Shown: positions 21,322 through 30,447 of the stretch, piece by piece | How positions within the stretch are numbered: position 1 is the stretch's first letter | How the letters are laid out: every line of letters starts with the position of its first letter | NCBI GenBank assembly: GCA_031292665.1 | Contig: JARLGR010000178.1 | Coordinates: 1-32,900, forward strand | Direction: 5' to 3' | Origin: Mycobacterium sp. | GTDB lineage: Bacteria > Actinomycetota > Actinomycetes > Mycobacteriales > Mycobacteriaceae | Length of the DNA stretch: 32,900 bases | Position numbers and translations under genes: made by a program | The notes under the pieces: model-generated | Seen by the model: the letters and a program-made list of their open reading frames with translations, nothing else | Databases searched by the model: none | Told to the model about the DNA's origin: nothing

Positions 21322-22209
21322 TCAGGCCGGCGACTCGCGCGCCACGATCACCGGCACCCGCGCCATTTGCGCCACCGTTTCGCCGACCGAGCCCACCAGC
21401 ATCCCGGCGAATCCGCCGCGCCCGCGGCTGCCGACCACCAGCAGCTGGGCTTGCTCGGATTGCTGGACGAGTCGGCGCGCCGGCTGGGCCTGCACGACGG
21501 TGCGGGTGACGCTGACGTCGGGATATTGTTCCTGCCACCCCGCCAGACGCTCGGCCAGCACCTCTTCGGCCATGGATTGCGTTGCAGGCCAATCGATTTC
21601 TGGCAATCCACCGTCGTCCGATACGTCGAGATCGCTCCATGAATGCAACGCGACCAGGCCGACCCGCCGGCGCGAGGCCTCGTCGAACGCGATCGCGGTG
21701 GCCGACTCCGATGCCGGGGAGCCGTCGATGCCGACCAGGACCGGGGCCTGGCCGGGCTGCGGCGTGCGGTCCTCGTCGTGAATGACCGCGACGGGGCAAT
21801 GGGCGTGCCGCAGCAGCCCCGAGCTGACCGAACCGAGCAGCCTGCCGGGCCAGCGGCCACTGCCTTGTGCCCCCGTGACCACCAACTCCGCATCCTTGGA
21901 CAGGTCGATCAACGTCGAGACGGCCGCCGCCGTGAAAATCTCGCTGTGCACCCCGGCGGGACCACCGTGCTGCGCCCCTTCCTCGACGACCTTGAGCGCC
22001 GCGTCGACCAGTCGGCGCCCGTGATCCTGCTGCCAACGCATCACGCCGGCGGGCACCGGCGTTTTCAGCCAGCTGGAGACTTCGGGCGAGACCGCATGGA
22101 CGAGTGTCAGTGGGACGTGGCGCATTTCGGCGTCCCGGGCCGCCCACTGCAGCGCCACCCGGGCGGCTGGCGAGTCGTCGATGCCGACGACGATTCCGAG
22201 AGCTGACAT
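21322..22209 (-). CDS. TB31.7: Tandem-domain universal stress protein (Rv2623/TB31.7-like)
   Basis: A 295-residue protein with two USP domains. Domain 1 starts GIVVGIDDSPAARVALQWAARDAE and has an ATP-loop VTGAQGSGRWPGRLLGSVS. Domain 2 starts PVLVGIDGSPASESA and ends VVGSRGRGGFAGMLVGSVGE. The sequence follows M. tuberculosis Rv2623 (297 aa) closely as I recall it. Rv2623 binds ATP and regulates growth and persistence. Orientation relative to the rip3-like and Rv2621c-like genes is as in M. tuberculosis, inverted as a block. A DosR-like site lies about 100 bases upstream. Confidence 0.93.
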   Translation of the reverse strand: MSALGIVVGIDDSPAARVALQWAARDAEMRHVPLTLVHAVSPEVSSWLKTPVPAGVMRWQQDHGRRLVDAALKVVEEGAQHGGPAGVHSEIFTAAAVSTLIDLSKDAELVVTGAQGSGRWPGRLLGSVSSGLLRHAHCPVAVIHDEDRTPQPGQAPVLVGIDGSPASESATAIAFDEASRRRVGLVALHSWSDLDVSDDGGLPEIDWPATQSMAEEVLAERLAGWQEQYPDVSVTRTVVQAQPARRLVQQSEQAQLLVVGSRGRGGFAGMLVGSVGETVAQMARVPVIVARESPA

Positions 22210-22312
22210 GGTTGTCCTTTGCTTCGTGGATTAGTCGAAAGCCGGCTTGGCCGCTCACGCACGACCGTATCCACGCCCGCGCCCGCCCGGTCAGAGCCGT
22301 TTGTCACCAGCC

Positions 22313-22332
22313 GGGCGGGCATGAGTCCCTCA
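22313..22332 (-). promoter_or_regulatory. DosR-box-like site upstream of the universal stress protein gene
   Basis: On the minus strand TGAGGGACTCATGCCCGCCC matches the DosR consensus at 12 of 20 positions, including GGGACT. It lies 104 bases from the USP start and 74 from the divergent regulator gene. Confidence 0.4.
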
Positions 22333-22405
22333 GCCCAACGCCACCTTTTTACAAGCTTCCCTGGGTAAAGTCGGGACTCGTCCTGTCCGGCGACGCCGAA
22401 GGAGC

Positions 22406-23095
22406 GTGAGGACCTTGAAGTTCCAGGCCACGTCAATCGGCGAGCCCGTGAGTCGCCGCCGGGAGGTGCTGCGGGTGTTGCGAGCGTCGGCCGAGCCCCT
22501 GAGCATCATCGCGATCGCCGACGAGTTGGGCGTGCATCCCAACACCGTCCGCTTCCACCTCGACACCCTCCATGGCGAGAGCCTGGTGGAGCAGGTCGAG
22601 CTGAGCCGCAAAGGGCCGGGTCGCCCGCCGCTGATGTTCCGCGCGGTCCGGCAGATGGATCGCGGCGGCACGCGCCACTATCGGCTGCTGGCCGAGATCC
22701 TCACCGCGGCGTTCGCCGCCGAGCGCAATCCGCGCGCCAAGGCGCTGGCCGCCGGACGCGCCTGGGGCCGCAGGCCGGATGGCACACTGCCACCGCCGCC
22801 GGGCGACGCCCCGACCGTCGACGAGACCATCGACCACCTGGTCGGCGCGCTCGGCGAGCTCGGGTTCGCCCCCGAGCGGCGGGAAACCGACGGGCAACAC
22901 AAGATCGGCCTGCGGCACTGCCCGTTCCTGGAACTCGCCGAAAACCGGACCAGCGTCATCTGCCCGGTGCACCTCGGGCTCATGCAGGGGGCGATGCAGA
23001 CCTGGCGGGCGCCGGTCACCGTCGATCGGCTGGAGCCGTTCGCCGAGCCGGATCTGTGCCTGGCGCACCTGACGCCGCAAGCGGCGGCTCCGTGA
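22406..23095 (+). CDS. HTH transcriptional regulator with Cys/His cluster (Rv2621c-like)
   Basis: A 229-residue regulator. The N-terminal winged HTH is SIIAIADELGVHPNTVRFHLDTL (33-55), followed by a GPGRPPLMF wing-end and a C-terminal sensor region. That region has C172 (RHCPF), C186 (VICPVHLGLM), H189 and C218, spaced like the Fe-S ligands of SufR-type regulators (C172 and C186 are 13 residues apart). Metal or [Fe-S] binding is therefore likely but untested. GTG 22406 is preceded by GAAGGAG. It is divergent from the universal stress protein gene and overlaps the next membrane-protein gene in a GTGA junction. Confidence 0.85.
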   Translation: MRTLKFQATSIGEPVSRRREVLRVLRASAEPLSIIAIADELGVHPNTVRFHLDTLHGESLVEQVELSRKGPGRPPLMFRAVRQMDRGGTRHYRLLAEILTAAFAAERNPRAKALAAGRAWGRRPDGTLPPPPGDAPTVDETIDHLVGALGELGFAPERRETDGQHKIGLRHCPFLELAENRTSVICPVHLGLMQGAMQTWRAPVTVDRLEPFAEPDLCLAHLTPQAAAP

Positions 23096-23517
23096 GCACC
23101 GGACCGGCGATCGCCGCCGCCGTCAGCTTCGTATGGCTGGGCATGGTGCTGGCCATCTCGTTTCTCGAAGCTCCGCTGAAGTTTCGCGCGCCCAATGTGA
23201 CGTTGCCGATCGGGCTTGGCATCGGGCGCCTGGTGTTTCGCGCGCTCAACACCGTGGAGGGCTGTTTCGCGCTGCTGATCGTGGCGATCATGGCGGCCGT
23301 CCCGACGCCGGCGCGGATCGCCGCCGCGATGTCCGTCGCCGTCGCGGCGCTGGCAATCCAGTTGGTCGCGGTGCGGCCGCGGCTGACGCGCCGCTCCGAC
23401 GAGGTGCTCGCCGGAGCGGACGGCCCCCGCTCACGCGCTCACTACGTCTACATCGGGCTGGAGGGGGTCAAGGCGGTGGCGTTGCTGGTGACGGGGATCC
23501 TGCTCTTGGCCGGCTGA
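23092..23517 (+). CDS. Small membrane protein (Rv2620c-like)
   Basis: A 141-residue protein with about four hydrophobic segments (near 5-25, 55-75, 78-95 and 120-140), including FVWLGMVLAISFLEAPLKF and LEGVKAVALLVTGILLLAG. The length equals that of M. tuberculosis Rv2620c and the gene order is the same. The GTG 23092 start overlaps the stop of the regulator, implying coupled translation. Function unknown; it may be controlled with, or sensed by, the neighbouring regulator. Confidence 0.8.
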   Translation: MSTGPAIAAAVSFVWLGMVLAISFLEAPLKFRAPNVTLPIGLGIGRLVFRALNTVEGCFALLIVAIMAAVPTPARIAAAMSVAVAALAIQLVAVRPRLTRRSDEVLAGADGPRSRAHYVYIGLEGVKAVALLVTGILLLAG

Positions 23518-23550
23518 CCGAGGGCTTCCAACAAGCGAAGGAGCTGAGCG

Positions 23551-23898
23551 ATGGAATCCATCTCGCTGACCGGGCTGGCTTCGGAGAAGCTGGCCGAGGC
23601 CCGACAGTCGCACAGCGGGCGGGCGGCACACACCGTCCACGGTGGTCACACCCACGAACTGCGGCAGACCGTGCTCGCCCTGCTCGCCGGCCACGACCTC
23701 GCCGAACACGACAGCCCCGGGGAGGCGACCCTGCAGGTGCTGCAGGGTCACGTCCGGCTGACGGCCGGCGACGACGCGTGCGACGGCAAGACCGGCGACT
23801 ACCTCGTGCTTCCGGCGCAGCGGCACGCCCTGCACGCGGTCGAGGACTCGGTGGTCATGCTGACCGTGCTCAAGACCGTTCCCGCGGCGGCGCAGTAG
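23551..23898 (+). CDS. Cupin-domain protein (Rv2619c-like)
   Basis: A 115-residue single-cupin protein. The domain reads RQTVLALLAGHDLAEHDSPG, then ATLQVLQGHVRLTAGDD and GDYLVLPAQRHALHAVEDSV, covering the two cupin motifs, although the first motif's His-x-His is reduced to single histidines. ATG 23551 has a strong GAAGGAG site. Length is close to Rv2619c (117 aa). Metal binding and any ligand are unproven. Confidence 0.82.
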   Translation: MESISLTGLASEKLAEARQSHSGRAAHTVHGGHTHELRQTVLALLAGHDLAEHDSPGEATLQVLQGHVRLTAGDDACDGKTGDYLVLPAQRHALHAVEDSVVMLTVLKTVPAAAQ

Positions 23899-23904
23899 CC
23901 GCCG

Positions 23905-24846
23905 GTGTTGTCGACGCCCTGGTCGAGGAGTTTCGGCCTGCGGGTGCCCATCCTCAACGCGCCAATGGGCGGGGTCGCCGGTGGGCGCCTGGCCGCCGCG
24001 GTCACCGCCGCCGGGGGCCTGGGCATGGTCGGCATGGGCAGCGTGGCGACGAGGGAACTGCTGCAAGCCGAGTTGCGGCACGTGCGCGGGACATTCGGCA
24101 TCGGCCTGGTCGACTGGGTGATGCGCAGCGAGGCGGGGCTGCTGGAGGATGCCCTGGCCGCGCGGCCCGCCCTGTTGTCGGTCAGCTTCGGCACCGACTG
24201 GTCGTGGGTCGCAGAGGCGCACGACGCCGGAATCCCCACCGTCACTCAGGTTTACGACGGCGTCGGGGCCCGGCAGGCGGTCGACGCCGGTGTCGACATC
24301 GTGGTCGCGCGCGGGTCCGAGGGTGGTGGGCACGGCGAGGCCAGGCTGGGGATTTTGGCGGTGCTCGACGATGTGCTGGAGGCCGTCTCGGTGCCGGTGC
24401 TGGCGGGCGGAGGTATCGCCTCGCCGCGGAGCCTGGCCGCGGTGCTGGCCGCCGGTGCGAGCGGAGCGTGGGTCGGCACCCGGCTGGCCGCATGTCCGGA
24501 GGCGCTGACCGGGGAGGGCAGCCGCCGGGCACTCATTGCGGCGCGAGCGACCGACACCGCGATCACCCGGGTCTTCGACGTCGCCAAGGGACTGCCGTGG
24601 CCGGCGCGGTTCCCGTCGCGCGTGTTGGCCAATGACTTCGTCGCGCGCTGGGCGGGGAACGAGGACGCGCTCGATCCGGGCGCCCGAGACGAGCTGGCCG
24701 CGGCCATCGCCGCCGACGATCCGCGAACCGCCCCCGTGGACGCCGGCCAGGGTGTCGGGATGATCGGCGACGACGCGTCGGTGGGCGAGGTCATCGACGA
24801 CATGTGTGGCGGTGCCGAGGCTTTGCTGGCCCGCTGGGGGTCATAG
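23905..24846 (+). CDS. Nitronate monooxygenase / 2-nitropropane dioxygenase-family flavoprotein
   Basis: A 313-residue TIM-barrel FMN protein. Visible motifs: RVPILNAPMGGVAGGRLAAAV and AGGLGMVGMG at the N-terminus, GSEGGGHGE (FMN and catalytic-His loop), VPVLAGGGIASPRSLAAVLAAGASGAWVGTR (phosphate-binding). The family oxidises nitronates or acts as enoyl reductases; the specific substrate is unclear. It follows the cupin gene by only 6 bases. GTG 23905 or TTG 23908 may be the start; neither has a clear ribosome-binding site. Confidence 0.83.
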   Translation: MLSTPWSRSFGLRVPILNAPMGGVAGGRLAAAVTAAGGLGMVGMGSVATRELLQAELRHVRGTFGIGLVDWVMRSEAGLLEDALAARPALLSVSFGTDWSWVAEAHDAGIPTVTQVYDGVGARQAVDAGVDIVVARGSEGGGHGEARLGILAVLDDVLEAVSVPVLAGGGIASPRSLAAVLAAGASGAWVGTRLAACPEALTGEGSRRALIAARATDTAITRVFDVAKGLPWPARFPSRVLANDFVARWAGNEDALDPGARDELAAAIAADDPRTAPVDAGQGVGMIGDDASVGEVIDDMCGGAEALLARWGS

Positions 24847-24956
24847 CGCCCGCCGCCTTAGGCGCCAGCCTCGCCGAGACATAATTTGTTGCGAGTCCCG
24901 TCGGCGCGTCCTCGCAGCGGTTTATGTGTCGCCGGCTGTCGCGTGACGTTCGGGCG

Positions 24957-25457
24957 TCACACCCCGCGCAGGTAGCGCCGGGCGATGACGCGCTGGGCCA
25001 CCGTCACCAACGGCCCGCCGGCCTTGCTCCACCAGGTCGCGGGCCGCGAGAAGGCCGACACTTCGGCGAATACCGAGTCGGTGGCGGGATCGCGGCGCAC
25101 GACGAAGCGTTCCTCGCCGGACTCCGGGTGGCCCGGCAGCGTGCCGTAGCCGAACCCGCGGATGTCCGGTTCGTCAACGACGTAGACCACCCGGCAGGGC
25201 GCGGGCAGGAACCCCATCCGCACCAGCACCACCGTGTCCACGGCGGCAACCTCGGAGCTGGCCCGTACCCGCAGGCCCGCGCCGCGCTGCATGCCCCAGC
25301 GCATGACAGCGTCGGCGGCCCGCTCGAAACGGTCTCGGCCCCTGCCGATTTCGCGCTCCACGTGCAGGTGCCCATATCCCTCGGGCAGCCGGCCGGACGC
25401 GGTCGCCCCCACCTCGGAGTAGGTCAGCGGGAGTTCCTCGAGCGCGGCTAGGTCCAC
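24957..25457 (-). CDS. DUF1990 family protein (Rv2616-like)
   Basis: A 166-residue protein, the same length as I recall for M. tuberculosis Rv2616 and with the same orientation relative to thrS. The DUF1990 signatures are LTYSEVGAT near the start, [59 protein letters not shown] and the C-terminal [26 protein letters not shown]. The function of this family is not established. Start is GTG 25457. It is divergent from the aldo/keto reductase gene, 55 bases apart. Confidence 0.85.
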   Translation of the reverse strand: MDLAALEELPLTYSEVGATASGRLPEGYGHLHVEREIGRGRDRFERAADAVMRWGMQRGAGLRVRASSEVAAVDTVVLVRMGFLPAPCRVVYVVDEPDIRGFGYGTLPGHPESGEERFVVRRDPATDSVFAEVSAFSRPATWWSKAGGPLVTVAQRVIARRYLRGV

Positions 25458-25512
25458 AGTGCCCAGCTTGCCACGTCACGCTGGCCGGCGGCCCCCGCGT
25501 ACGGTCGGAGAC

Positions 25513-26397
25513 GTGACCGCACAAAAGTCGAAAACCGTTGCCCAAGCATCCGGAACGTTCACACTCGGCGGCGACCTGACCGTCAACCGACTCGGGTTCG
25601 GCGCGATGCGCCTGACCGGCAAGGGCGTGTGGGGCCCGCCCGCCGACCGCGACGAAGCCGTCCGGGTGTTGCGCCGCGCCGTCGAACTCGGCGTCAACTT
25701 CATCGACACCGCCGACTCCTACGGCCCCTACATCTCCGAGGAGATCATCCGCGAGGCGCTGCACCCCTACGACGGGCTGGTCATCGCGACCAAGGCGGGA
25801 CTGCTGCGCACCGGCCCGGACGTCTGGATCCCGCTCGGTAATCCCAGTTACCTGCGCCAGGAAGCCGAGATGAGCCTGCGCCGGCTCGGCGTGGACACCA
25901 TCGGCCTGTTCCAGCTGCACCGCATCGACCAGAACTTCCCGCTGGCCGATCAGGTGGGGGAGCTGCTCACCCTGAAGGACGAGGGCAAGATCCGCCACAT
26001 CGGCCTGTCGGAGGTCGACGTCGACCAGCTCAACGAGGCCCAGCAGATCACGCAGATCGTATCGGTGCAGAACATGTACAACCTGGCCGCCCGCGGCGCC
26101 GAATCGCTGCTGGACGCCGTGACCGCCCAGGGCATCGGTTTCATCCCGTGGTTCCCGCTGGCCGCCGGGCCGCTGGCCGCGCCCGACGGGCCGCTGCAGC
26201 GCATCGCCGCCAACCACGACGCGACACCGTCGCAGCTGGCGCTGGCCTGGCTGCTGAAGCGGTCGCCGGTGATGCTGCCGATCCCGGGCACGTCCAGCGT
26301 CGCGCACCTGGAGGAGAACGTCGCCGCCGCCCAGATCACGCTGAGCGACGACGAGTTCGAGGCCCTCTCGACCGCCGGGGCGCAGCAAACCGTCTAG
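25513..26397 (+). CDS. Aldo/keto reductase
   Basis: A 294-residue AKR. The tetrad is visible: D in FIDTADSYG with its Y, K in IATKAG, H in FQLHRID. The NADPH-binding C-terminal part is [17 protein letters not shown]. It would reduce aldehydes or ketones with NADPH; the natural substrate is unknown. GTG 25513 gives the compact N-terminus; an upstream in-frame start adds 18 poorly conserved residues that overlap the divergent promoter. The thioesterase gene follows 44 bases downstream on the same strand. Confidence 0.88.
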   Translation: MTAQKSKTVAQASGTFTLGGDLTVNRLGFGAMRLTGKGVWGPPADRDEAVRVLRRAVELGVNFIDTADSYGPYISEEIIREALHPYDGLVIATKAGLLRTGPDVWIPLGNPSYLRQEAEMSLRRLGVDTIGLFQLHRIDQNFPLADQVGELLTLKDEGKIRHIGLSEVDVDQLNEAQQITQIVSVQNMYNLAARGAESLLDAVTAQGIGFIPWFPLAAGPLAAPDGPLQRIAANHDATPSQLALAWLLKRSPVMLPIPGTSSVAHLEENVAAAQITLSDDEFEALSTAGAQQTV

Positions 26398-26441
26398 CCG
26401 CCGCCGCCAACGCGTTTTCGCGGGGGCAATAGGGTGTCCTG

Positions 26442-27065
26442 GTGGCCGGCGACCATCAGAAGCACCCTGGCGGTGGGTTCAATCCGCCCGAACCGACCAC
26501 CGACGGTGGTCCCGACTACGGCCGCTTCATCGAAGCCGTTCGCAAGATGCAGGACCACGCCCGCGCCGTCAACGCGCCGGACGAGGTCATCACCGAGGCC
26601 GCCGACCTACTGGAGAAGGTGTCGGCCCTGCTGAGCCCGTTCGACGCCGACGAGTGGCGGTCTCCTTCGGGCCGCCGGATGGACCTGCCGGCGCGCGGCA
26701 ACATCCTGACGATTCCGATGTCCGCCCGCAAGACCGACGACGGCCGGATCCAGGGCTGGGCCCGGTTCGCCCGGTTTCACCTGGGCCGCAACGGCGCAGT
26801 GCACGGCGGGTGCCTCGGGATGCTGTTCGACACCGTGCTCGGATTGACGGCGGCGGTACTCACCGAGAGCCGTCGCCAGCGCACCGCCTACCTCAAGATC
26901 GACTACCGCCAGATCGTCCCGATCGAAAAAGAACTGCAGTTCGACGCCGGAGTCGACCGGGTGGACGGGCGCAAGATCTTCGTGTCGGGCCGGTTGACCG
27001 ACGGCGACACCCTGCTTGCCGAGGCCGATGCGCTGTTCGTGCGGCTCAACCCTGGCCAGCCCTGA
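26442..27065 (+). CDS. PaaI-like hotdog-fold thioesterase
   Basis: A 207-residue protein with a helical N-terminal extension ([33 protein letters not shown]) and a C-terminal hotdog domain. The latter is marked by the [27 protein letters not shown] helix with the conserved His-Gly-Gly, then [11 protein letters not shown] and [10 protein letters not shown]. Such enzymes hydrolyse acyl-CoA thioesters. Start is GTG 26442. It may share a transcript with the aldo/keto reductase upstream. The acyl substrate is unknown. Confidence 0.82.
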   Translation: MAGDHQKHPGGGFNPPEPTTDGGPDYGRFIEAVRKMQDHARAVNAPDEVITEAADLLEKVSALLSPFDADEWRSPSGRRMDLPARGNILTIPMSARKTDDGRIQGWARFARFHLGRNGAVHGGCLGMLFDTVLGLTAAVLTESRRQRTAYLKIDYRQIVPIEKELQFDAGVDRVDGRKIFVSGRLTDGDTLLAEADALFVRLNPGQP

Positions 27066-27130
27066 GGCCGTTCGGCACCGATAGCATGGCAGCGTTCGTT
27101 AGTCACACCAAACCCTGGAGAAACAACCCG

Positions 27131-29185
27131 ATGAGCGCCCCCGCCAACCCCGCCCCAGCGGCCCCGATCCGGGTTCCTGCGGGCACTACCGCGGCCGCCG
27201 CCGTCGGTGAGGCGGGGCTGCCGCGGCGGGGCTCGCCCGACGCGGTCGTGGTGGTGCGCGACACCGAGGGCAAACTGCGCGACCTGAGCTGGGCTCCCGA
27301 CGCCGACGTCGAGGTCATCCCGGTGGCGGCCAACACCGACGAGGGCCGCAGCGTGATCCGGCACTCGACCGCGCACGTGTTGGCCCAGGCGGTCCAGGGC
27401 CTGTTCCCGCAAGCCAAGTTGGGCATCGGGCCGCCCATCACCGACGGCTTCTACTACGACTTCGACGTGCCCGAACCGTTCACGCCCGAAGACCTGGCCG
27501 CGCTGGAGAAGCGGATGCGTCAGATCGTCAAGGACGGTCAGCTCTTCGACCGGCGCGTCTACGAGTCAAAGGACCAGGCGCGCGCCGAGCTGGCCGGCGA
27601 GCCCTACAAGCTCGAACTCGTCGACGACAAATCCGGCGACCCCGACGTCATGGAGGTCGGCGGCGACGAGCTCACCGCGTACGACAACCTCAATCCCCGC
27701 AGCCGCGAACGGGTCTGGGGCGACCTGTGCCGGGGACCGCACATCCCCACCACCAAGCACATCCCGGCGTTCAAGCTGACCAGAAGCTCGGCGGCCTACT
27801 GGCGGGGTGATCAGCAGAATGCCAGCCTGCAACGCATCTACGGCACCGCGTGGGAGTCGCAGGAGGCCCTGGACCGTCACCTCGAGCTGATCGAAGAGGC
27901 CCAGCGCCGCGATCACCGCAAGCTGGGCGTCGAATTGGACCTGTTCAGCTTCCCGGACGAAATCGGTTCCGGCTTAGCGGTTTTCCACCCGAAGGGTGGC
28001 ATCGTGCGCACCGAGCTGGAGGACTACTCGCGGCGCAAGCACGCCGAGGCGGGGTACCAGTTCGTCAACACCCCGCACATCACCAAGGAACAGCTGTACA
28101 TCACCTCGGGCCACCTCGAGTGGTACGCCGACGGCATGTTCCCGCCGATGCACATCGACGCGGAGTACAACGCGGACGGCACGGTGCGCAAGCCCGGGCA
28201 GGACTATTACCTCAAGCCGATGAACTGCCCGATGCACCATCTGATCTACCGGTCCCGCGGTCGCTCGTACCGCGAACTCCCGTTGCGGCTCTTCGAGTTC
28301 GGCAGCGTCTATCGGTATGAGAAATCGGGCGTGGTGCACGGGCTGACCCGGGTGCGAGGCATGACGCAGGACGACGCGCACATCTACTGCGCGCCCGAGC
28401 AGATGCGCGACGAACTGGCCTCGCTGTTGCGGTTCGTGCTCGACCTGCTGGCCGACTACGGGCTCAACGACTTTTACCTGGAGCTGTCCACCAAGGATCC
28501 GGACAAGTACGTGGGCTCCGACGAGGCGTGGGAAGAAGCCACCGAGGTGCTGCGCGAGGTCGCCGAGGGCTCGGGTCTGCATCTGGTTCCCGACCCCGGC
28601 GGTGCGGCGTTCTACGGTCCCAAGATCTCTGTTCAGGTCAAGGACGCGCTGGGCCGCGGCTGGCAGATGTCGACCATCCAGCTGGACTTCAACATGCCGG
28701 AGCGGTTCGATCTGGAGTACACGGCCGGCGACGGGTCGCGGCAGCGGCCGGTGCTGATCCACCGGGCGCTGTTCGGGTCGATCGAGCGGTTCTTCGGCAT
28801 CCTCACCGAGCACTACGCGGGGGCCTTCCCGGCGTGGCTCGCCCCGGTCCAGGCGGTCGGCATCCCGGTCGCCGCCGAGCATGTGGCTTATCTGGAAACT
28901 CTTGCGGCGCAGCTGAAATCGCATGGAGTGCGCGTCGAGGTGGACGCCAGCGACGACCGGATGGCCAAGAAGATCGTCCACCACACCGCCCAGAAAGTGC
29001 CGTTCATGCTGCTGGCCGGCGACCGCGACGTGCAGGCCGGGGCGGTCAGCTTCCGGTTCGGCGATCGTTCGCAGATCAACGGCGTGCCCCGCCACGCCGC
29101 GGTCGATGCCATCGTCAAATGGATCGCTGACCACGAAAATGCATCCCCCACAGCAGAACTCGTCAAGGTGGCACGAGGTGAATAA
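27131..29185 (+). CDS. thrS: Threonyl-tRNA synthetase
   Basis: A 684-residue class II synthetase (M. tuberculosis ThrS 692 aa). Order: N-terminal TGS domain (about 12-70), editing domain with H78-x3-H82 and C200-x3-H204, then the catalytic core with zinc ligand C366 (MNCPMHH), motif 2 ([17 protein letters not shown]417) and motif 3 region ([14 protein letters not shown]), and a C-terminal anticodon-binding domain (about 570-670). It charges tRNA-Thr and clears Ser-tRNA-Thr. ATG 27131 has GGAGAA upstream; a TAGCAT element at 27082-27087 is a possible -10. It overlaps the next gene by 8 bases. I saw no T-box leader. Confidence 0.96.
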   Translation: MSAPANPAPAAPIRVPAGTTAAAAVGEAGLPRRGSPDAVVVVRDTEGKLRDLSWAPDADVEVIPVAANTDEGRSVIRHSTAHVLAQAVQGLFPQAKLGIGPPITDGFYYDFDVPEPFTPEDLAALEKRMRQIVKDGQLFDRRVYESKDQARAELAGEPYKLELVDDKSGDPDVMEVGGDELTAYDNLNPRSRERVWGDLCRGPHIPTTKHIPAFKLTRSSAAYWRGDQQNASLQRIYGTAWESQEALDRHLELIEEAQRRDHRKLGVELDLFSFPDEIGSGLAVFHPKGGIVRTELEDYSRRKHAEAGYQFVNTPHITKEQLYITSGHLEWYADGMFPPMHIDAEYNADGTVRKPGQDYYLKPMNCPMHHLIYRSRGRSYRELPLRLFEFGSVYRYEKSGVVHGLTRVRGMTQDDAHIYCAPEQMRDELASLLRFVLDLLADYGLNDFYLELSTKDPDKYVGSDEAWEEATEVLREVAEGSGLHLVPDPGGAAFYGPKISVQVKDALGRGWQMSTIQLDFNMPERFDLEYTAGDGSRQRPVLIHRALFGSIERFFGILTEHYAGAFPAWLAPVQAVGIPVAAEHVAYLETLAAQLKSHGVRVEVDASDDRMAKKIVHHTAQKVPFMLLAGDRDVQAGAVSFRFGDRSQINGVPRHAAVDAIVKWIADHENASPTAELVKVARGE

Positions 29186-29741
29186 AGAGGAAGGCGCCGA
29201 CGACGCGATCCTCGACACCGGTGTCGGCCAACGCGACCACCTGCAGCGGTTGTGGACGCCGTACCGGATGACCTATCTGGCCGAATCGCCGATGAAGCGG
29301 GAGAATGCCGAGCCCGCAGAGCCTTTCACCGACATCCCGCAGATGTCGGACGAGGAGGGCCTGGTGGTAGCCCGCGGTGACCTGGTGTACGCCGTGCTCA
29401 ACCTCTACCCGTACAACCCCGGGCACCTGATGGTGGTGCCCTACCGGCGGGTGTCCGAACTCGAGGACCTGACGGACGCCGAAAGTGCGGAGCTGATGGG
29501 ATTTATTCAGAAGTCGATCCGCGTGATCAAGGCGGTGTCGCGGCCGCAAGGTTTCAACGTCGGCCTGAACCTGGGCACCTCGGCCGGCGGATCGCTGGCC
29601 GAGCACCTGCACGTGCACGTCGTGCCCCGCTGGGGTGGCGACGCCAACTTCATCACGATCATCGGCGGGTCGAAAGTGATCCCGCAGTTGCTGCGCGAGA
29701 CGCGCCGGCTGCTGGCTACCGAGTGGGCTGACCAGTCATGA
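29178..29741 (+). CDS. HIT-family Ap4A phosphorylase (Rv2613c-like)
   Basis: A 187-residue HIT protein with the catalytic triad H143-x-H145-x-H147 ([10 protein letters not shown]), H145 being the expected nucleophile. Other family blocks: [45 protein letters not shown] and [18 protein letters not shown]. The M. tuberculosis counterpart Rv2613c is a diadenosine tetraphosphate phosphorylase, splitting Ap4A with phosphate into ATP and ADP. GTG 29178 overlaps the end of thrS. This is notable because aminoacyl-tRNA synthetases can make Ap4A. Confidence 0.9.
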   Translation: MNKEEGADDAILDTGVGQRDHLQRLWTPYRMTYLAESPMKRENAEPAEPFTDIPQMSDEEGLVVARGDLVYAVLNLYPYNPGHLMVVPYRRVSELEDLTDAESAELMGFIQKSIRVIKAVSRPQGFNVGLNLGTSAGGSLAEHLHVHVVPRWGGDANFITIIGGSKVIPQLLRETRRLLATEWADQS

Positions 29742-29814
29742 GCCGCGGCGGCGACGATGCAGTGGGGGTACCGCCCGCTTGCGGGGGACGACGCGATGAA
29801 GAGGAGCGCCGCTA

Positions 29815-30447
29815 ATGAGCAAGGCGCCGTTCCTGTCCCGGGCGGCGTTCGCGCGGGTCACCGGCCCGGCGGCCCGGGCCTGTCTGCGGCTGGGCCTGAC
29901 GCCCGACGCCATCACGATCCTGGGCACCACCGGATCTGTGGCCGGGGCGCTCACGCTGTTCCCGATGGGCAAGCTGTTCGCCGGTGGCTGCGTGGTGTCA
30001 TTTTTCGTGCTGTTCGACATGCTCGACGGCGCGATGGCCCGCGAGCGCGGCGGCGGCACCCGCTTCGGCGCGGTGCTGGACGCCACCTGCGACCGGATCA
30101 GTGACGGGGCGGTGTTCTCCGGGCTGCTGTGGTGGATCGCGTTCGGCCTGCACGACAAGCTGCTGGTGGTGGCAACGTTGATCTGCCTGGTCACCTCGCA
30201 GGTGATCTCCTACATCAAGGCCCGGGCCGAGGCCAGCGGGCTGCGCGGTGACGGCGGCATCATCGAACGTCCGGAACGGCTGATCATCGTGCTGACCGGG
30301 GCCGGTGTGTCGGACTTTCCTTTCGTCGCCTGGCCGCCCGCGCTGCCGGTGGCGATGTGGCTGCTGGCCGCGGCCAGCGTGGTCACCTGCGTGCAGCGGC
30401 TGCGCACGGTGTGGACGTCGCCCGGCGCGACGGGGCGCATGCCGTGA
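29815..30447 (+). CDS. pgsA: Phosphatidylinositol phosphate synthase (CDP-alcohol phosphotransferase)
   Basis: A 210-residue membrane enzyme. The CDP-alcohol phosphotransferase motif is complete: D68-x2-D71-G-x2-A-R76-x8-G85-x3-D89-x3-D93. Hydrophobic helices flank it. In mycobacteria this gene (Rv2612c) makes phosphatidylinositol phosphate from CDP-diacylglycerol and inositol phosphate, the precursor of PI, PIMs, LM and LAM. ATG 29815 has GAGGAG at 29801-29806. It is followed by the PIM acyltransferase in a GTGA overlap. Confidence 0.94.
   Translation: MSKAPFLSRAAFARVTGPAARACLRLGLTPDAITILGTTGSVAGALTLFPMGKLFAGGCVVSFFVLFDMLDGAMARERGGGTRFGAVLDATCDRISDGAVFSGLLWWIAFGLHDKLLVVATLICLVTSQVISYIKARAEASGLRGDGGIIERPERLIIVLTGAGVSDFPFVAWPPALPVAMWLLAAASVVTCVQRLRTVWTSPGATGRMP

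Noticed and set aside
22365..22384. A further DosR-like site around TAAAGTCGGGACT near the regulator start
   Set aside because: The two half-sites are in the wrong spacing and order, and the best alignment matches fewer than half of the consensus positions.
27066..27130. A T-box or other tRNA-sensing leader before thrS
   Set aside because: The spacer is only 65 bases and shows no stem I, specifier loop or T-box sequence.
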